Below, piece by piece: positions 23,528 through 31,843 of a stretch of 64,000 nucleotides of DNA. The stretch covers positions 62,001 through 126,000 of the forward strand of contig JALOAI010000015.1 in NCBI GenBank assembly GCA_023228945.1. Direction: 5' to 3'. The DNA is from Pigmentiphaga sp. (lineage in GTDB: Bacteria > Pseudomonadota > Gammaproteobacteria > Burkholderiales > Burkholderiaceae_B). Made by a program: the position numbers and the translations under genes. The notes under the pieces are model-generated. The model was given only the letters and a program-made list of their open reading frames with translations. It was not told where the DNA came from and made no database searches. Each line of letters opens with the position of its first letter. Within the stretch, counting starts at the first letter, position 1.

Positions 23528-25302
23528 TCGTCGATCCCCCCAAGATAAGCCTCGATGACGCGGGGATCGGCCTGCACTTCCCGGGCCGTGCCACTGGCGA
23601 TTTTCTGGCCATACTGCAGTACCACCAGGCGGTCGACGAGGTTCATGACGAAATCCATATCGTGCTCGACCAGCAACATCGACACGCCTTCGCCTCGCAA
23701 TTGCCGCAACAACCGCGCCAGCGCTTGCTTCTCTTGGTAGCGCAGGCCCGCCGCCGGCTCGTCGAGCAGTAGCAGAACCGGATCGCTCGCCAGGGCGCGG
23801 GCGATTTCCAGGATGCGCTGCTGGCCCAGAGGCAGCGAACCCGCCGGCAGGCTGGCCGCCTCGCCCAGGCCGACGCGCTCGAGCTGCCGGCGCGCCTCGA
23901 ACAGGCTGCGGGCTTCTTCGTCGCGATCGAGCCGCAGCATCGAGCGCAGGATGCCGGCCCGGCTGCGCTGGTAGGCGCCGAGCGCGGCATTCTCCAGCAC
24001 GGTCATTTCGGGCCGCAGGCGCACGTGCTGGAAGGTACGGGCCACGCCCAGCCCGGCGATATGGCGCGCGGACGCGCCGCCAATCGACCGGCCGGCGAAC
24101 TCCACCCGGCCCGCGGTGGGCGCCAGCACGCCGGTGAGCAGGTTGAACAACGTGCTCTTGCCGGCACCGTTGGGGCCGATCACCCCGAGCAGCTCGCCGG
24201 CCATGAGCTCGAAGCCGACGTCGTCCACCGCCACCAGGCCGCCAAAGCGGCGGGTCAGCCCGGCCACCCGGAGCAGCGCCTGCCCGCGCGGTGGCTGCTC
24301 CCGGCGCGGCAATGCCTCGGCCGAGACCGGGGCCCGCGGCACCCGAGGCTTGGGCAGCCAGCGGCGCAGCACCGCCATCACGCCGCCGCCCGATCCCTGC
24401 AGCAGCAGGATCACGATGGTGCCGAACACGATGATCTCGAAACTGCCACCGGCCATCCCGGTGAGGCTGGGCACGAGGTCGCGCACCGCGGTGCGCAGCA
24501 CCTCGACCAGCGCGGGACCGACCAGGGCGCCGGCCAGGCTGGTGGTGCCGCCGACCACCGCCATGAACAGATAGTCGATCGACGCGTTGATGCCGAAGGG
24601 CCCCGGGTTGACCACCGACACATAGTGGGCATTGAGCCAACCCGACAAAGCCGCCAACAGCGCGGCGATGACGAACACGATCACCTTGAGGCGGGTGACG
24701 TGGATGCCGAAGCTCTCGGCCATCGCCGGGTCGCGCAGGCTGCGAATGGCGCGGCCCTGCCGGCTGTCCAGCAGGTTGCGCGCCGCCACGAAGGCCAGGA
24801 CCACGAAGAGCGCAATCAGCCAGAAGAAGGTTTGCTGGGTGCTCGCGCTGACGCCCGGCAGGGAGATCGGCGGCACGCCGCCGATGCCGTTGTAGCCGCC
24901 AAGGCCCGGCATATTGCCGAACAAGGCATAAATGCTGATGCCCCAGGCCATGGTGCCCAACACCAGGTAATGGCTGGACAAACGGATGGTGAGCCAGCCC
25001 AGTATATAGGCCGTGACGCCGGCCACCACCAGCGAAACCGGCAGCGACAGCCATGGCGACCAGCCCTGACCCGTAACCAGCACCGCCGTGGTATAGGCGC
25101 CGATGCCGACGAAAGCCGCCTGGCCGAACGAGGTGAGGCCCGCCATGCCGGTAAGCAAGACCAGACCCAGGCAGACCAGCGCATACAGGCCGATGTAGTT
25201 GAGCGGCGTCAGCCAGGATGCCGACAGAACCCAGGGCGCCGCCACCAGGACGACGCCCAGCAAGACCCAGGCGAGGCGCGAACGCATGCGTGCCGCCATC
25301 AT
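23524..25302 (-). CDS. Fused LivM permease - LivG ATPase
   Basis: The 592-residue fusion has an N-terminal LivM permease (about residues 8-315, eight or more hydrophobic segments and family motifs GLTSFGQAAFVGIGAYT and GGTTSLAGALVGP). A linker and a C-terminal LivG ATPase (about 345-592) follow, with Walker A GPNGAGKSTLF, signature LPLGQQRILEIARAL and Walker B LLLLDEPAAGL. In many systems these are separate proteins. The start codon overlaps the livH stop by ATGA. The signature is LPLGQQ instead of LSGGQQ, as usual for LivG. It forms the inner-membrane channel with the LivH protein. Confidence 0.9.
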   Translation of the reverse strand: MMAARMRSRLAWVLLGVVLVAAPWVLSASWLTPLNYIGLYALVCLGLVLLTGMAGLTSFGQAAFVGIGAYTTAVLVTGQGWSPWLSLPVSLVVAGVTAYILGWLTIRLSSHYLVLGTMAWGISIYALFGNMPGLGGYNGIGGVPPISLPGVSASTQQTFFWLIALFVVLAFVAARNLLDSRQGRAIRSLRDPAMAESFGIHVTRLKVIVFVIAALLAALSGWLNAHYVSVVNPGPFGINASIDYLFMAVVGGTTSLAGALVGPALVEVLRTAVRDLVPSLTGMAGGSFEIIVFGTIVILLLQGSGGGVMAVLRRWLPKPRVPRAPVSAEALPRREQPPRGQALLRVAGLTRRFGGLVAVDDVGFELMAGELLGVIGPNGAGKSTLFNLLTGVLAPTAGRVEFAGRSIGGASARHIAGLGVARTFQHVRLRPEMTVLENAALGAYQRSRAGILRSMLRLDRDEEARSLFEARRQLERVGLGEAASLPAGSLPLGQQRILEIARALASDPVLLLLDEPAAGLRYQEKQALARLLRQLRGEGVSMLLVEHDMDFVMNLVDRLVVLQYGQKIASGTAREVQADPRVIEAYLGGIDD

Positions 25303-26336
25303 TCTTCATCCTCCGAATGGCGGGACGTGAGCGAGCGCCAGATCAGGATGGGAATCAACGCGGCGAACACGATCACGTCGCGCAGCGACGAGGCATAGAA
25401 GGCGGCAAAGGCATCGAGCACCCCCACCAGCAGGGCGCCGGCCACGGCTGCGGGGAAGCTGACCATCGCCGCGCACACCACGCCGATGAAGGCCTTGAGC
25501 GCAATCAGGAAACCGCCGTCGTAGTACATGGTGCTGATCGGGGCGATCAGCACCCCGGTGAGGGCGCCGATGAAGCCGGCGATGCCGAAGGCCAGCAGGC
25601 CCGAGGCTTCGGGACGCACCGCCACCAGCCGCGCGCCGAGCCGGTTCATCGCCGTGGCCCTCAGCGCCTTGCCCCACAATGTGCGTTCAAAGAAGATCCA
25701 GAGCGCCAGCATCAGCACCACCGAAGCGATCAGAACCAATACCAATTGCCAGGAAATCCGCGTAAAGCCGATGTCGATGCGGCCGGAGATCAGGGCCGGC
25801 GAGCGCAGGCCCTCGGCGCCGAACAGCAGCAGGCCCAGGCCGATCAGCACCATATGCAGAGCCACCGCCACAATCAGCTTGGTCAGGATGGTGGCGCCCG
25901 CGATCGGCCGGAACACCGCGAGGTAGGCCAGCGGCGCCAAGGGCGCCACCAGCAATAACGTGAGCAGCGCCCGCCAGATAGGGTCCGGCCTGAGGGGCGC
26001 GGCCCAGGCCGTAAGCCAGCCCACCGCCAGGGGATAAAGCACGCAAAACGCCAGGACACCCCACCAATGTCCCCATTCGCGCAGGCGCCAGCAGCTCCAG
26101 CTGTAGGACAAGAGAGCGACGCCCGCCAGGATGGCCAGCAGCCACACCGTGCCGGGCAGCACGCCGGTATTGAGAAAGCCCATGCTCAGGGCGCCAAAGA
26201 CGACCATCTCGCCGGCGGGGATCCAGAAGACCCGCGTTACCAGGAAGACGATCAGGATGGACAAGGCGATCAGGGCGTAGAGCAGCCCATTGGTCAACCC
26301 GTCCTGCAGCAGCAAAGCGGCAATGGTGGCGTTCAT
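25299..26336 (-). CDS. Branched-chain-type ABC transporter permease LivH
   Basis: The 345-residue inner-membrane permease starts LLLQDGLTNGLLYALIALSI, the LivH signature. It has about eight transmembrane segments and the typical RATAMNRLGARLVAV-type cytoplasmic loop. An extra segment near residues 80-125 (WSCWRLREWGHWWGV and following) makes it longer than the usual 290 residues. It is first of the permease genes, coupled by overlap to the fused LivM-LivG gene and 166 bp after the substrate-binding protein gene. Confidence 0.88.
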   Translation of the reverse strand: MNATIAALLLQDGLTNGLLYALIALSILIVFLVTRVFWIPAGEMVVFGALSMGFLNTGVLPGTVWLLAILAGVALLSYSWSCWRLREWGHWWGVLAFCVLYPLAVGWLTAWAAPLRPDPIWRALLTLLLVAPLAPLAYLAVFRPIAGATILTKLIVAVALHMVLIGLGLLLFGAEGLRSPALISGRIDIGFTRISWQLVLVLIASVVLMLALWIFFERTLWGKALRATAMNRLGARLVAVRPEASGLLAFGIAGFIGALTGVLIAPISTMYYDGGFLIALKAFIGVVCAAMVSFPAAVAGALLVGVLDAFAAFYASSLRDVIVFAALIPILIWRSLTSRHSEDEE

Positions 26337-26502
26337 GTGTTATCCGGCCAGAATCGGTGCCCGAGCGGCCCGCCGTTGTTTGAGAGCGGCCCCGAACCGC
26401 GGCGCGTCGGCCCCCCCGAGGGAGCAAGGAAAGGTGAGAGCCAGCGGACGTTTCCTTGAGGGTGCGTGGCCCGGCCGGCTGCGGCCAGGCCAACTGCCAC
26501 CG
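26337..26502 (-). other. Spacer between substrate-binding protein and livH
   Basis: The 166-bp spacer lacks a gene. It contains repeat-like sequence CCCCCCGAGGGAGCAAGG (around 26411-26428), related to the dispersed Alcaligenaceae element. The segment could form a hairpin reducing expression of membrane genes relative to the binding protein, a common arrangement. Confidence 0.3.
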
Positions 26503-27648
26503 TTACTGCAGGAGGCGGAAAGCGCCGTCGCGGACTTCGACCAGCACCCGGGCCCGTTCGTCCACACCGTAATGGTCGTCAGGCCCATAGCGGTAGATCG
26601 CATTGGTGCCCACCACCTCGATCCCCGAGTCGATGGCGTCGCGCAGCGCGGTGCGGAACTCGGGCGTGCCCGGCTTGGCCTTTTGCAACGCTACCTCGGC
26701 GGCGGCATCGAGCAGGCGCATGGCATCCCAGGCGTAGCCCGCGAAGGGCGGCACCGGGCCGTCGCCCCAGCGCGCCTGGTATTGCTGGATGAATTCCTCC
26801 GAAACACCCTTGATGGGGTTGTCGGCGGGCAGGTCGGCGGCCACCACCATCGGCCCCGTCGGCATGCGGGCGCCCTCCACGGCCTTGCCGCCGGCGTTGA
26901 TGAAGGCCTGCGCCACGGTACCGTGGGTTTGGTAGATCTGGCCTTCGTAGCCCATGTCCTTGAGCGTGACGTGCGGCAGCACGGCGGGCGTGGTGGCAGC
27001 GCCGATGTAGACGGCGTCGGGATCGGCGGCAACGATCTTGAGCGCCTGCGCCGTGACCGAGGGATCGGTGCGGTTGTAGCGCTCGTGGGCCACGATCTCG
27101 ATCCCCGCTTCCTTGGCCATGGGGCCAAGCACGTTCCAATTGAGATCGCCCCAGCCATCGGCGTAACCGATGAACGCCATGGTTTTGACGCCATCGGCCT
27201 TCATGTCGTCGATCACCGCCGACAGCATCAGCGGCACCGGCTGCACCAGGTTATAGACGAACGGCTGCTTGTCTTGCGGAATGGCCACCGGCGACATCGC
27301 GAACTGCGGCGTACCGGTCTCGTTGGCGATGTCGAACAGCGTCATCGCCGTGGGCGTGGAGGTGGAACCGACGATGGCGTCGACCTTGTCGACATCGACG
27401 AAGCGGCGCGCATTGCGCATCGCATTGGTGGCGTCGCCGCCGTCGTCGAGCACGATCCACTCGACCGGCACGCCACCCATGGTCTTGGGGAAGATCTCGC
27501 TGGCATTGCGGTAAGGGATGCCGTTGGAGGCGTTGGGCCCGGTGAAGGTGCCGGTGAGGCCGATCTTGATTTCCTGCGCGGCGGCGCCGGCCGCCGCGGT
27601 GGCCAGGATGGCGGCGCCTGCCAATAATGAAAGCCAATGACGCGACAT
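26503..27648 (-). CDS. ABC transporter periplasmic substrate-binding protein (Leu/Ile/Val-type)
   Basis: The 381-residue type I periplasmic binding protein has a Sec signal peptide (LLAGAAILATAAAGAAA, cleavage near AQE). The mature start is EIKIGLTGTFTGPNASNG, followed by VEWIVLDDGGDATNA and VDAIVGSTSTPTAM, as in LivK/HmgB-like binders. The start at 27648 is the ATG beginning the signal sequence; an upstream in-frame codon at 27684 is unlikely. It is the first gene of the minus-strand operon and is divergent from a LysR gene. The ligand is probably an organic acid handled by the downstream CoA ligase. Confidence 0.88.
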   Translation of the reverse strand: MSRHWLSLLAGAAILATAAAGAAAQEIKIGLTGTFTGPNASNGIPYRNASEIFPKTMGGVPVEWIVLDDGGDATNAMRNARRFVDVDKVDAIVGSTSTPTAMTLFDIANETGTPQFAMSPVAIPQDKQPFVYNLVQPVPLMLSAVIDDMKADGVKTMAFIGYADGWGDLNWNVLGPMAKEAGIEIVAHERYNRTDPSVTAQALKIVAADPDAVYIGAATTPAVLPHVTLKDMGYEGQIYQTHGTVAQAFINAGGKAVEGARMPTGPMVVAADLPADNPIKGVSEEFIQQYQARWGDGPVPPFAGYAWDAMRLLDAAAEVALQKAKPGTPEFRTALRDAIDSGIEVVGTNAIYRYGPDDHYGVDERARVLVEVRDGAFRLLQ

Positions 27649-27720
27649 GTTGGAGTCTCCTCGGTATGAGTGGCGTGGGGACAAAGCCCGGGTACGGCTT
27701 GGAAGTCGTATTCAACACCG

Positions 27721-27770
27721 ATTCATCGTAGTATTTTTGACATTTCTTTGGAATGCCGTTCTTGATGAAT
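27721..27770. promoter_or_regulatory. Inverted repeat in LysR/ABC divergent promoter
   Basis: Perfect 7-bp arms ATTCATC (27721-27727) and GATGAAT (27764-27770) lie 36 bp apart in AT-rich sequence between the divergent genes. They are plausible half-sites for the LysR regulator but could be chance. Confidence 0.3.
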
Positions 27771-27805
27771 AAATGGGTCTCTGTGATGCCTGACTCGAAT
27801 GCCAC

Positions 27806-28762
27806 ATGACAGCCGACGTCGAGTTCCGCCGCCTGGTCGGCAGGCTGCGCCTGCGCCATCTCGAACTGCTCGATGCGCTGGGGCGCGATCCCAACGTGGG
27901 CCGCTGCGCACGCCGCTTGAACATGACCCAGCCCACCGCCAGCAAACTGCTGCGCGAGATCGAAGATATCTTCGGCGCCGCGCTGTTCGAACGCAACCGG
28001 CGTGGTCTGTCTCCCACGCCGGCGGGGGTGGCGATGACGCGCCGGGCCACCCTGCTGCTGGCCGAAACCGCCGCCGCCCACGCCGAGTTGCTGGCCACCC
28101 GGCAGGGCGCCACGGGGCGCTTGCGTCTCGGTGTTTTTCCCGTGGCGATTCCCGAATTCCTGCCCGCTTTTTGCCGGGAGCTCGACACGCTCTGGCCCGG
28201 GCTGACGCTGGCGCTGGAAGAAGGCATTGAAGACAAGCTGCTGGCCGAGCTCAAGGCCGGGCAGCTGGATTGCGTGTTCGGCCGCGTGGTGCCCGAGTCG
28301 CTGACGCCCGACCTGCACCATGAACTGCTGTACCGCGAACCTACCGCCATCGTGTGCGGCGCGGCCCATCCGATCCGCCGCGCCGGGGCCGCGCGGCTGG
28401 CCGCATTGCTGGCGGACTGCCACTGGACGCTGCCGGCCTCGCAAGGCGCGGTGTACAACCTGGTGGCGGCGCGGCTGGCCCTGCTTGGCGTACCGCCGCC
28501 CCGCGTGGTATATGAAACCTCCTCGGTTTTCGTCACGCTCGAGATGCTGCGCCATACGCAACTGCTGGCGGTGCTGCCGCTGCGCGTGGCGCGCCATTAC
28601 GCGCGGGCGGGACAAGTGGCGCGCGTGCCGCTCACCGACATTGAATCGAGCTATGCGGTTGGCATGGTGTATCGCCGCGACGGCGGCCGCAACGTGCTGG
28701 TGCAAGCCGTGTTGTCGGCCGCGCGGCGCGCGGCCACGCAGGTGGGGCTGGGTACGGCTTGA
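27806..28762 (+). CDS. LysR-family transcriptional regulator (CbbR/GbpR-like)
   Basis: The 318-residue regulator has a helix-turn-helix in LRHLELLDALGRDPNVGRCA and LNMTQPTASKLLREIE. The pattern MTQPTASKLLREIEDIFG is common to regulators of aromatic-acid and sugar-acid uptake operons. The effector domain begins near GRLRLGVFPVA. It is divergent from the Liv/thiolase/ligase/aldolase/dioxygenase operon and is therefore its likely regulator. The start at 27806 gives the normal N-terminus. Confidence 0.88.
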   Translation: MTADVEFRRLVGRLRLRHLELLDALGRDPNVGRCARRLNMTQPTASKLLREIEDIFGAALFERNRRGLSPTPAGVAMTRRATLLLAETAAAHAELLATRQGATGRLRLGVFPVAIPEFLPAFCRELDTLWPGLTLALEEGIEDKLLAELKAGQLDCVFGRVVPESLTPDLHHELLYREPTAIVCGAAHPIRRAGAARLAALLADCHWTLPASQGAVYNLVAARLALLGVPPPRVVYETSSVFVTLEMLRHTQLLAVLPLRVARHYARAGQVARVPLTDIESSYAVGMVYRRDGGRNVLVQAVLSAARRAATQVGLGTA

Positions 28763-28940
28763 AGCGAGCCGCCGATCCCACCGCCGCGACGCGTGGAAAA
28801 GAATGCAGGCCTCCCGGCCCGAGCTTCTCCGCCACCCGTCGGGGGAGGCTTCCGCTCCAGGAAACGACCGGCTCGCTTGATCCATCCTGAAGAACGGGGC
28901 TTGCGCTTTGATTCCGTCGAAACTTCGTTTTGGCGCGTGG
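28763..28940. other. Intergenic region between LysR and GntR genes
   Basis: This 178-bp convergent gap has no gene. GGCCTCCC near 28809 and GGGGAGGC near 28841 can pair into a hairpin, a possible terminator for either gene, though without a clear T-run. Confidence 0.35.
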
Positions 28941-29672
28941 TCAATCGCCGGCGAACTCGGGAATCGGCTGCGTCATGTCGAGCCCCGCGACGTCGAAGCC
29001 GCGCTTGTGGTCCATCATGTGGCGCCGCACCCAGGCCACGGCGCGCTCCGCGTCGCCTTCCTCCAGCGCCGCCAGGATCTGCCGGTGCGCCTCGAGCAGG
29101 CGCACGCCCGACTGGGGCAAGGACGGCGCGATGGCGGCGTAACCCGCGCGCATGAGCATGCTGACGGGTACACGCGCCAGTTGCAAAGCCTGGTTGCGTG
29201 TTGATTCGGCAATGATGGCGTGGAACTCGATGGTCAGATCGACCGGCGACTCGCCACGCGCCACGACGCCGGCGGTTGCCTCGACGTTGCGCGCCAGCGT
29301 TTCCAGCTCATTCGGCAGGATACGGCTCGCCGCCAGTTGGGCGCACATCGGCTCGATGGCGCTCGCCACCTCCCAGACATCGCGAAAGGTCACCTGATGC
29401 AGCCGCAGCGCTCGTTCGGCGCTGCCTCGCAGATCGTCGGGTTGCGGCAGCCGCACCATCAAGCGTTTGCCGGCCCGCCGCAGCAGGCCTTCCTGTTCGA
29501 GCTGGCGCAGGCCCTCGCGTATGGTGGAACGATGAACGCCGTAGCTTTCGGCAAGTTGGGTTTCGGTCGGCAGCGCCTCCCCTTCCCGCAGCTCGCAACG
29601 CACGATGCGTGCCCGCAGATCGTCGGACACCCCGCGATAGGCCGGAATCCGTTTCAGTTTTTGTATTTGCAT
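28941..29672 (-). CDS. GntR-family regulator, FCD (FadR-like) subfamily
   Basis: The 243-residue regulator has an N-terminal winged helix-turn-helix (DDLRARIVRCELREGEALP, LAESYGVHRSTIREGLRQLE) and an all-helical FCD effector domain. The metal/ligand residues are spread in RDVWEVASAIEP, FHAIIAEST and AHRQILAALEEGDAERAV. The start at 29672 begins the conserved MQIQKLKRIPAYRGV. It is the last gene of the minus-strand hydroxyacid/beta-oxidation cluster, 71 bp after the SDR gene. FCD repressors bind TNGTNNNACNA-type dyads; the GTCGGAC sites at 39321 and 39495 are good candidates for its operators. Confidence 0.88.
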   Translation of the reverse strand: MQIQKLKRIPAYRGVSDDLRARIVRCELREGEALPTETQLAESYGVHRSTIREGLRQLEQEGLLRRAGKRLMVRLPQPDDLRGSAERALRLHQVTFRDVWEVASAIEPMCAQLAASRILPNELETLARNVEATAGVVARGESPVDLTIEFHAIIAESTRNQALQLARVPVSMLMRAGYAAIAPSLPQSGVRLLEAHRQILAALEEGDAERAVAWVRRHMMDHKRGFDVAGLDMTQPIPEFAGD

Positions 29673-29743
29673 GCATCCCGACCCATTCCGGCGCCGACCT
29701 CCCAAACGAAGCGGGGCGGCCGCGCACCGTGCCGCCCCCGGGC

Positions 29744-30535
29744 CTATCCGCCAACCACCACGCTGGCACCGCCATCGACCGCCAGCCATTGCCCCGTGAT
29801 GTGTTTGCCGGCATCGCTGGCATAGAGCAGGCCGATACCTTTCAAGTCGTCATCATCGCCCAGGCGCCGCAGCGGTATCCGGGCCACCAAGGCTTCGACC
29901 CCCATCGACTCCAGGGCGCCCTGGCTCAGCCGGCTGGGAAAAAACCCCGGACAGATGGCGTTCACGCGGATGCCATGGCGCCCCCATTCGGCCGCCAGCG
30001 CCCGGGTGAAGTTGACCACCGCGGCCTTGGACGTATTGTAGGCAATCGTGCGCAGTTCCACCGGATTGCCGCCCAGGGCCGCGATCGAGGCCACATTGAT
30101 GATGCTGCCCCGCCGGCGCGGAATCATATCGTGGCGCGCCAGGTATTGGCTGAGGATGAAGTAGCCGCGGACGTTGAGATCGAAAACCTTGTCCCAGGCT
30201 TCGATCGGATGATCTTCGGCTGGCGCGCCCCAGGCCGCGCCGGCGTTATTGACCAGGATATCCACGCCCCCCAGGCGCTCGATGGCGGTCGCGCCCAACC
30301 GCTCCAGCTCGTCCTGGCGGGCGCAATCGACGGCCAGCCAATCGGCCTCGATGCCCTGCGCCCGCAGCCCCGCGGCCGCGGCCTCGAGCTCGTTCGCCTT
30401 GCGCGCGGCCAGCAGCACCCGGGCTCCCGCCTCGCCCAGCCCTTGCGCCAGTTGCAGGCCGAGCCCCCGGGAACCTCCAGTCACGACCGCCGTCCGGCCG
30501 GTCAAATCGAATGCGCGCGGCATCGTCCGCAGCAT
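29744..30535 (-). CDS. Short-chain dehydrogenase/reductase
   Basis: The 263-residue classical SDR has the nucleotide motif VVTGGSRGLGLQLAQ, the NNAG motif in ILVNNAGAAWG, the catalytic Ser in INVASIAALGG, the YxxxK motif in AYNTSKAAV and CPGFFPS. The basic residues after the glycine motif are few (LLAARKANELE), compatible with NADP(H). It likely oxidises a hydroxyacyl substrate or reduces a keto intermediate. A GGAGG site precedes ATG 30535, and it follows the thiolase gene after 12 bp. In levulinate-type pathways an SDR acts beside the kinase and dehydrogenase; that role is inferred. Confidence 0.86.
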   Translation of the reverse strand: MLRTMPRAFDLTGRTAVVTGGSRGLGLQLAQGLGEAGARVLLAARKANELEAAAAGLRAQGIEADWLAVDCARQDELERLGATAIERLGGVDILVNNAGAAWGAPAEDHPIEAWDKVFDLNVRGYFILSQYLARHDMIPRRRGSIINVASIAALGGNPVELRTIAYNTSKAAVVNFTRALAAEWGRHGIRVNAICPGFFPSRLSQGALESMGVEALVARIPLRRLGDDDDLKGIGLLYASDAGKHITGQWLAVDGGASVVVGG

Positions 30536-30547
30536 GGCGCCTCCTGT

Positions 30548-31723
30548 TCAGCAGACTTCGAAAATGGCGGCGGCGCCCATGCCGCCGCCGATGCACATGG
30601 TGACGCCCACCCGGCGCGCGCCGCGGCGCCGGCCTTCGAGCAAGGCATGACCCGTGAGGCGCTGGCCGCTCACGCCGTAAGGATGGCCCAGCGCAATCGC
30701 ACCACCATTGACATTGAGGCGATCGTCGGCAATGCCGAGCCGATCACGGCAATACAGCACCTGCACCGCAAAGGCTTCATTAAGCTCCCACAAATCGATA
30801 TCGTCCACCGTCAAGCCCAGCCGCTCCAGCACTTTAGGCACCGCGTAGACCGGCCCCACCCCCATCTCGTCGGGCTCGCATCCCGCCACGGCGAAACCGA
30901 GAAAGCGACCCAGTGGCGTAAGGCCGCGCCGTTCGGCCTGCCCTTCGTCCATGAGGACGCAGGCGCCGGCGCCATCGGAAAACTGGCTGGCGTTGCCAGC
31001 GGCCACCCGCCCGCCCGGCAGCGCGGGTCGGATGCCCGCCAGCGCCTCCGGCGTGGTTCCGGGGCGGATACCTTCGTCGTGTGACGCGCTCACCACCCGC
31101 GTGATGAAGCCCGCCTCGGGATCCGCCACGCCCATCGTCACCTCGATGGGCGCGATCTCGGCCGCGAATCTTCCGGCCTCCTGGGCAGCGGCAGCTTTCT
31201 GTTGGCTGGCCGCGCCATAGGCGTCCATGGCCTCGCGGCCGATGCCATAACGCGTCGCCACCTGCTCGGCGGTCTGCAGCATGCTCCAGTAGAGGGCGGG
31301 ATGACGCGCCTTGAGCGCGGGATCCTCCAGCATATGCGGGTTCATTTCCCGCTGTACGCAGGAGATACTCTCGACGCCGCCCGCCACGTACACCTCGCCC
31401 TCGCCGGCCACAATGCGCTGGGCCGCCAGCGCGATCGCCTGCAGGCCGGAGGCGCAGAAGCGATTCACAGTGAGCCCCGGCACCGCGACGGGACAGCCTG
31501 CGGCCAGCGCGATCTGGCGAGCGATATTGGCGCCGGTAGCGCCTTCGGGGTTGGCGCACCCCATGATGACGTCTTCGATCTCGGCGGCCTCGATGTCCGC
31601 CCGTTGGATGGCGGCGCGCACAACGTGCCCGCCCAGTGTGGCGCCATGGCTCAGATTAAACGCGCCCTTCCAGCTTTTGGCCAGAGGCGTGCGAGCTGTG
31701 GAAACAATAACGGCTCGGCTCAT
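30548..31723 (-). CDS. Acetyl-CoA C-acyltransferase (thiolase)
   Basis: The 391-residue degradative thiolase is complete. The acyl Cys is Cys90 (TVNRFCASGLQAIA), the His is in NVNGGAIALGHPYGVSG and the general-base Cys is in VTMCIGGGMGAA. The N-terminus is AVIVSTARTPLAKSWKG. It cleaves 3-ketoacyl-CoA to acetyl-CoA plus a shortened acyl-CoA. The start at 31723 begins the family sequence; upstream in-frame codons lie inside a palindromic leader. It follows the FadJ-like gene after 120 bp and precedes the SDR gene. Confidence 0.92.
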   Translation of the reverse strand: MSRAVIVSTARTPLAKSWKGAFNLSHGATLGGHVVRAAIQRADIEAAEIEDVIMGCANPEGATGANIARQIALAAGCPVAVPGLTVNRFCASGLQAIALAAQRIVAGEGEVYVAGGVESISCVQREMNPHMLEDPALKARHPALYWSMLQTAEQVATRYGIGREAMDAYGAASQQKAAAAQEAGRFAAEIAPIEVTMGVADPEAGFITRVVSASHDEGIRPGTTPEALAGIRPALPGGRVAAGNASQFSDGAGACVLMDEGQAERRGLTPLGRFLGFAVAGCEPDEMGVGPVYAVPKVLERLGLTVDDIDLWELNEAFAVQVLYCRDRLGIADDRLNVNGGAIALGHPYGVSGQRLTGHALLEGRRRGARRVGVTMCIGGGMGAAAIFEVC

Positions 31724-31740
31724 GCTCGGATTCGCTCCCA

Positions 31741-31784
31741 GGCGATTCTCCCCCTCGGATGAGAATCGCCACAAAACATTGTGG
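31741..31784 (-). promoter_or_regulatory. Palindromic leader of the thiolase gene
   Basis: Two perfect inverted repeats lie in the 120-bp gap: GGCGATTCTC / GAGAATCGCC (10-bp arms, 10-nt spacer, 31741-31770) and CCACAA / TTGTGG (31769-31784). On the minus-strand transcript they would form stem-loops just before the thiolase start, and so may be an attenuator, processing site or operator. Confidence 0.45.
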
Positions 31785-31843
31785 AAGATGGGATCGGCCC
31801 GCCGCCGTAGCGTACGGGACAGCCGGGCCGGAATGCTCGTCGG

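Noticed and set aside
22772..25309. An 845-codon open frame on the minus strand
   Set aside because: Only its last third is the LivF ATPase; the earlier part reads through the LivM-LivG gene in another frame with low-complexity Arg/Gly-rich sequence.
24025..25398. Long plus-strand open frame antisense to the Liv genes
   Set aside because: Such long antisense frames arise from GC-rich codon bias; the translation is His/Gln/Ala-rich, unlike any family, and has no ribosome site.
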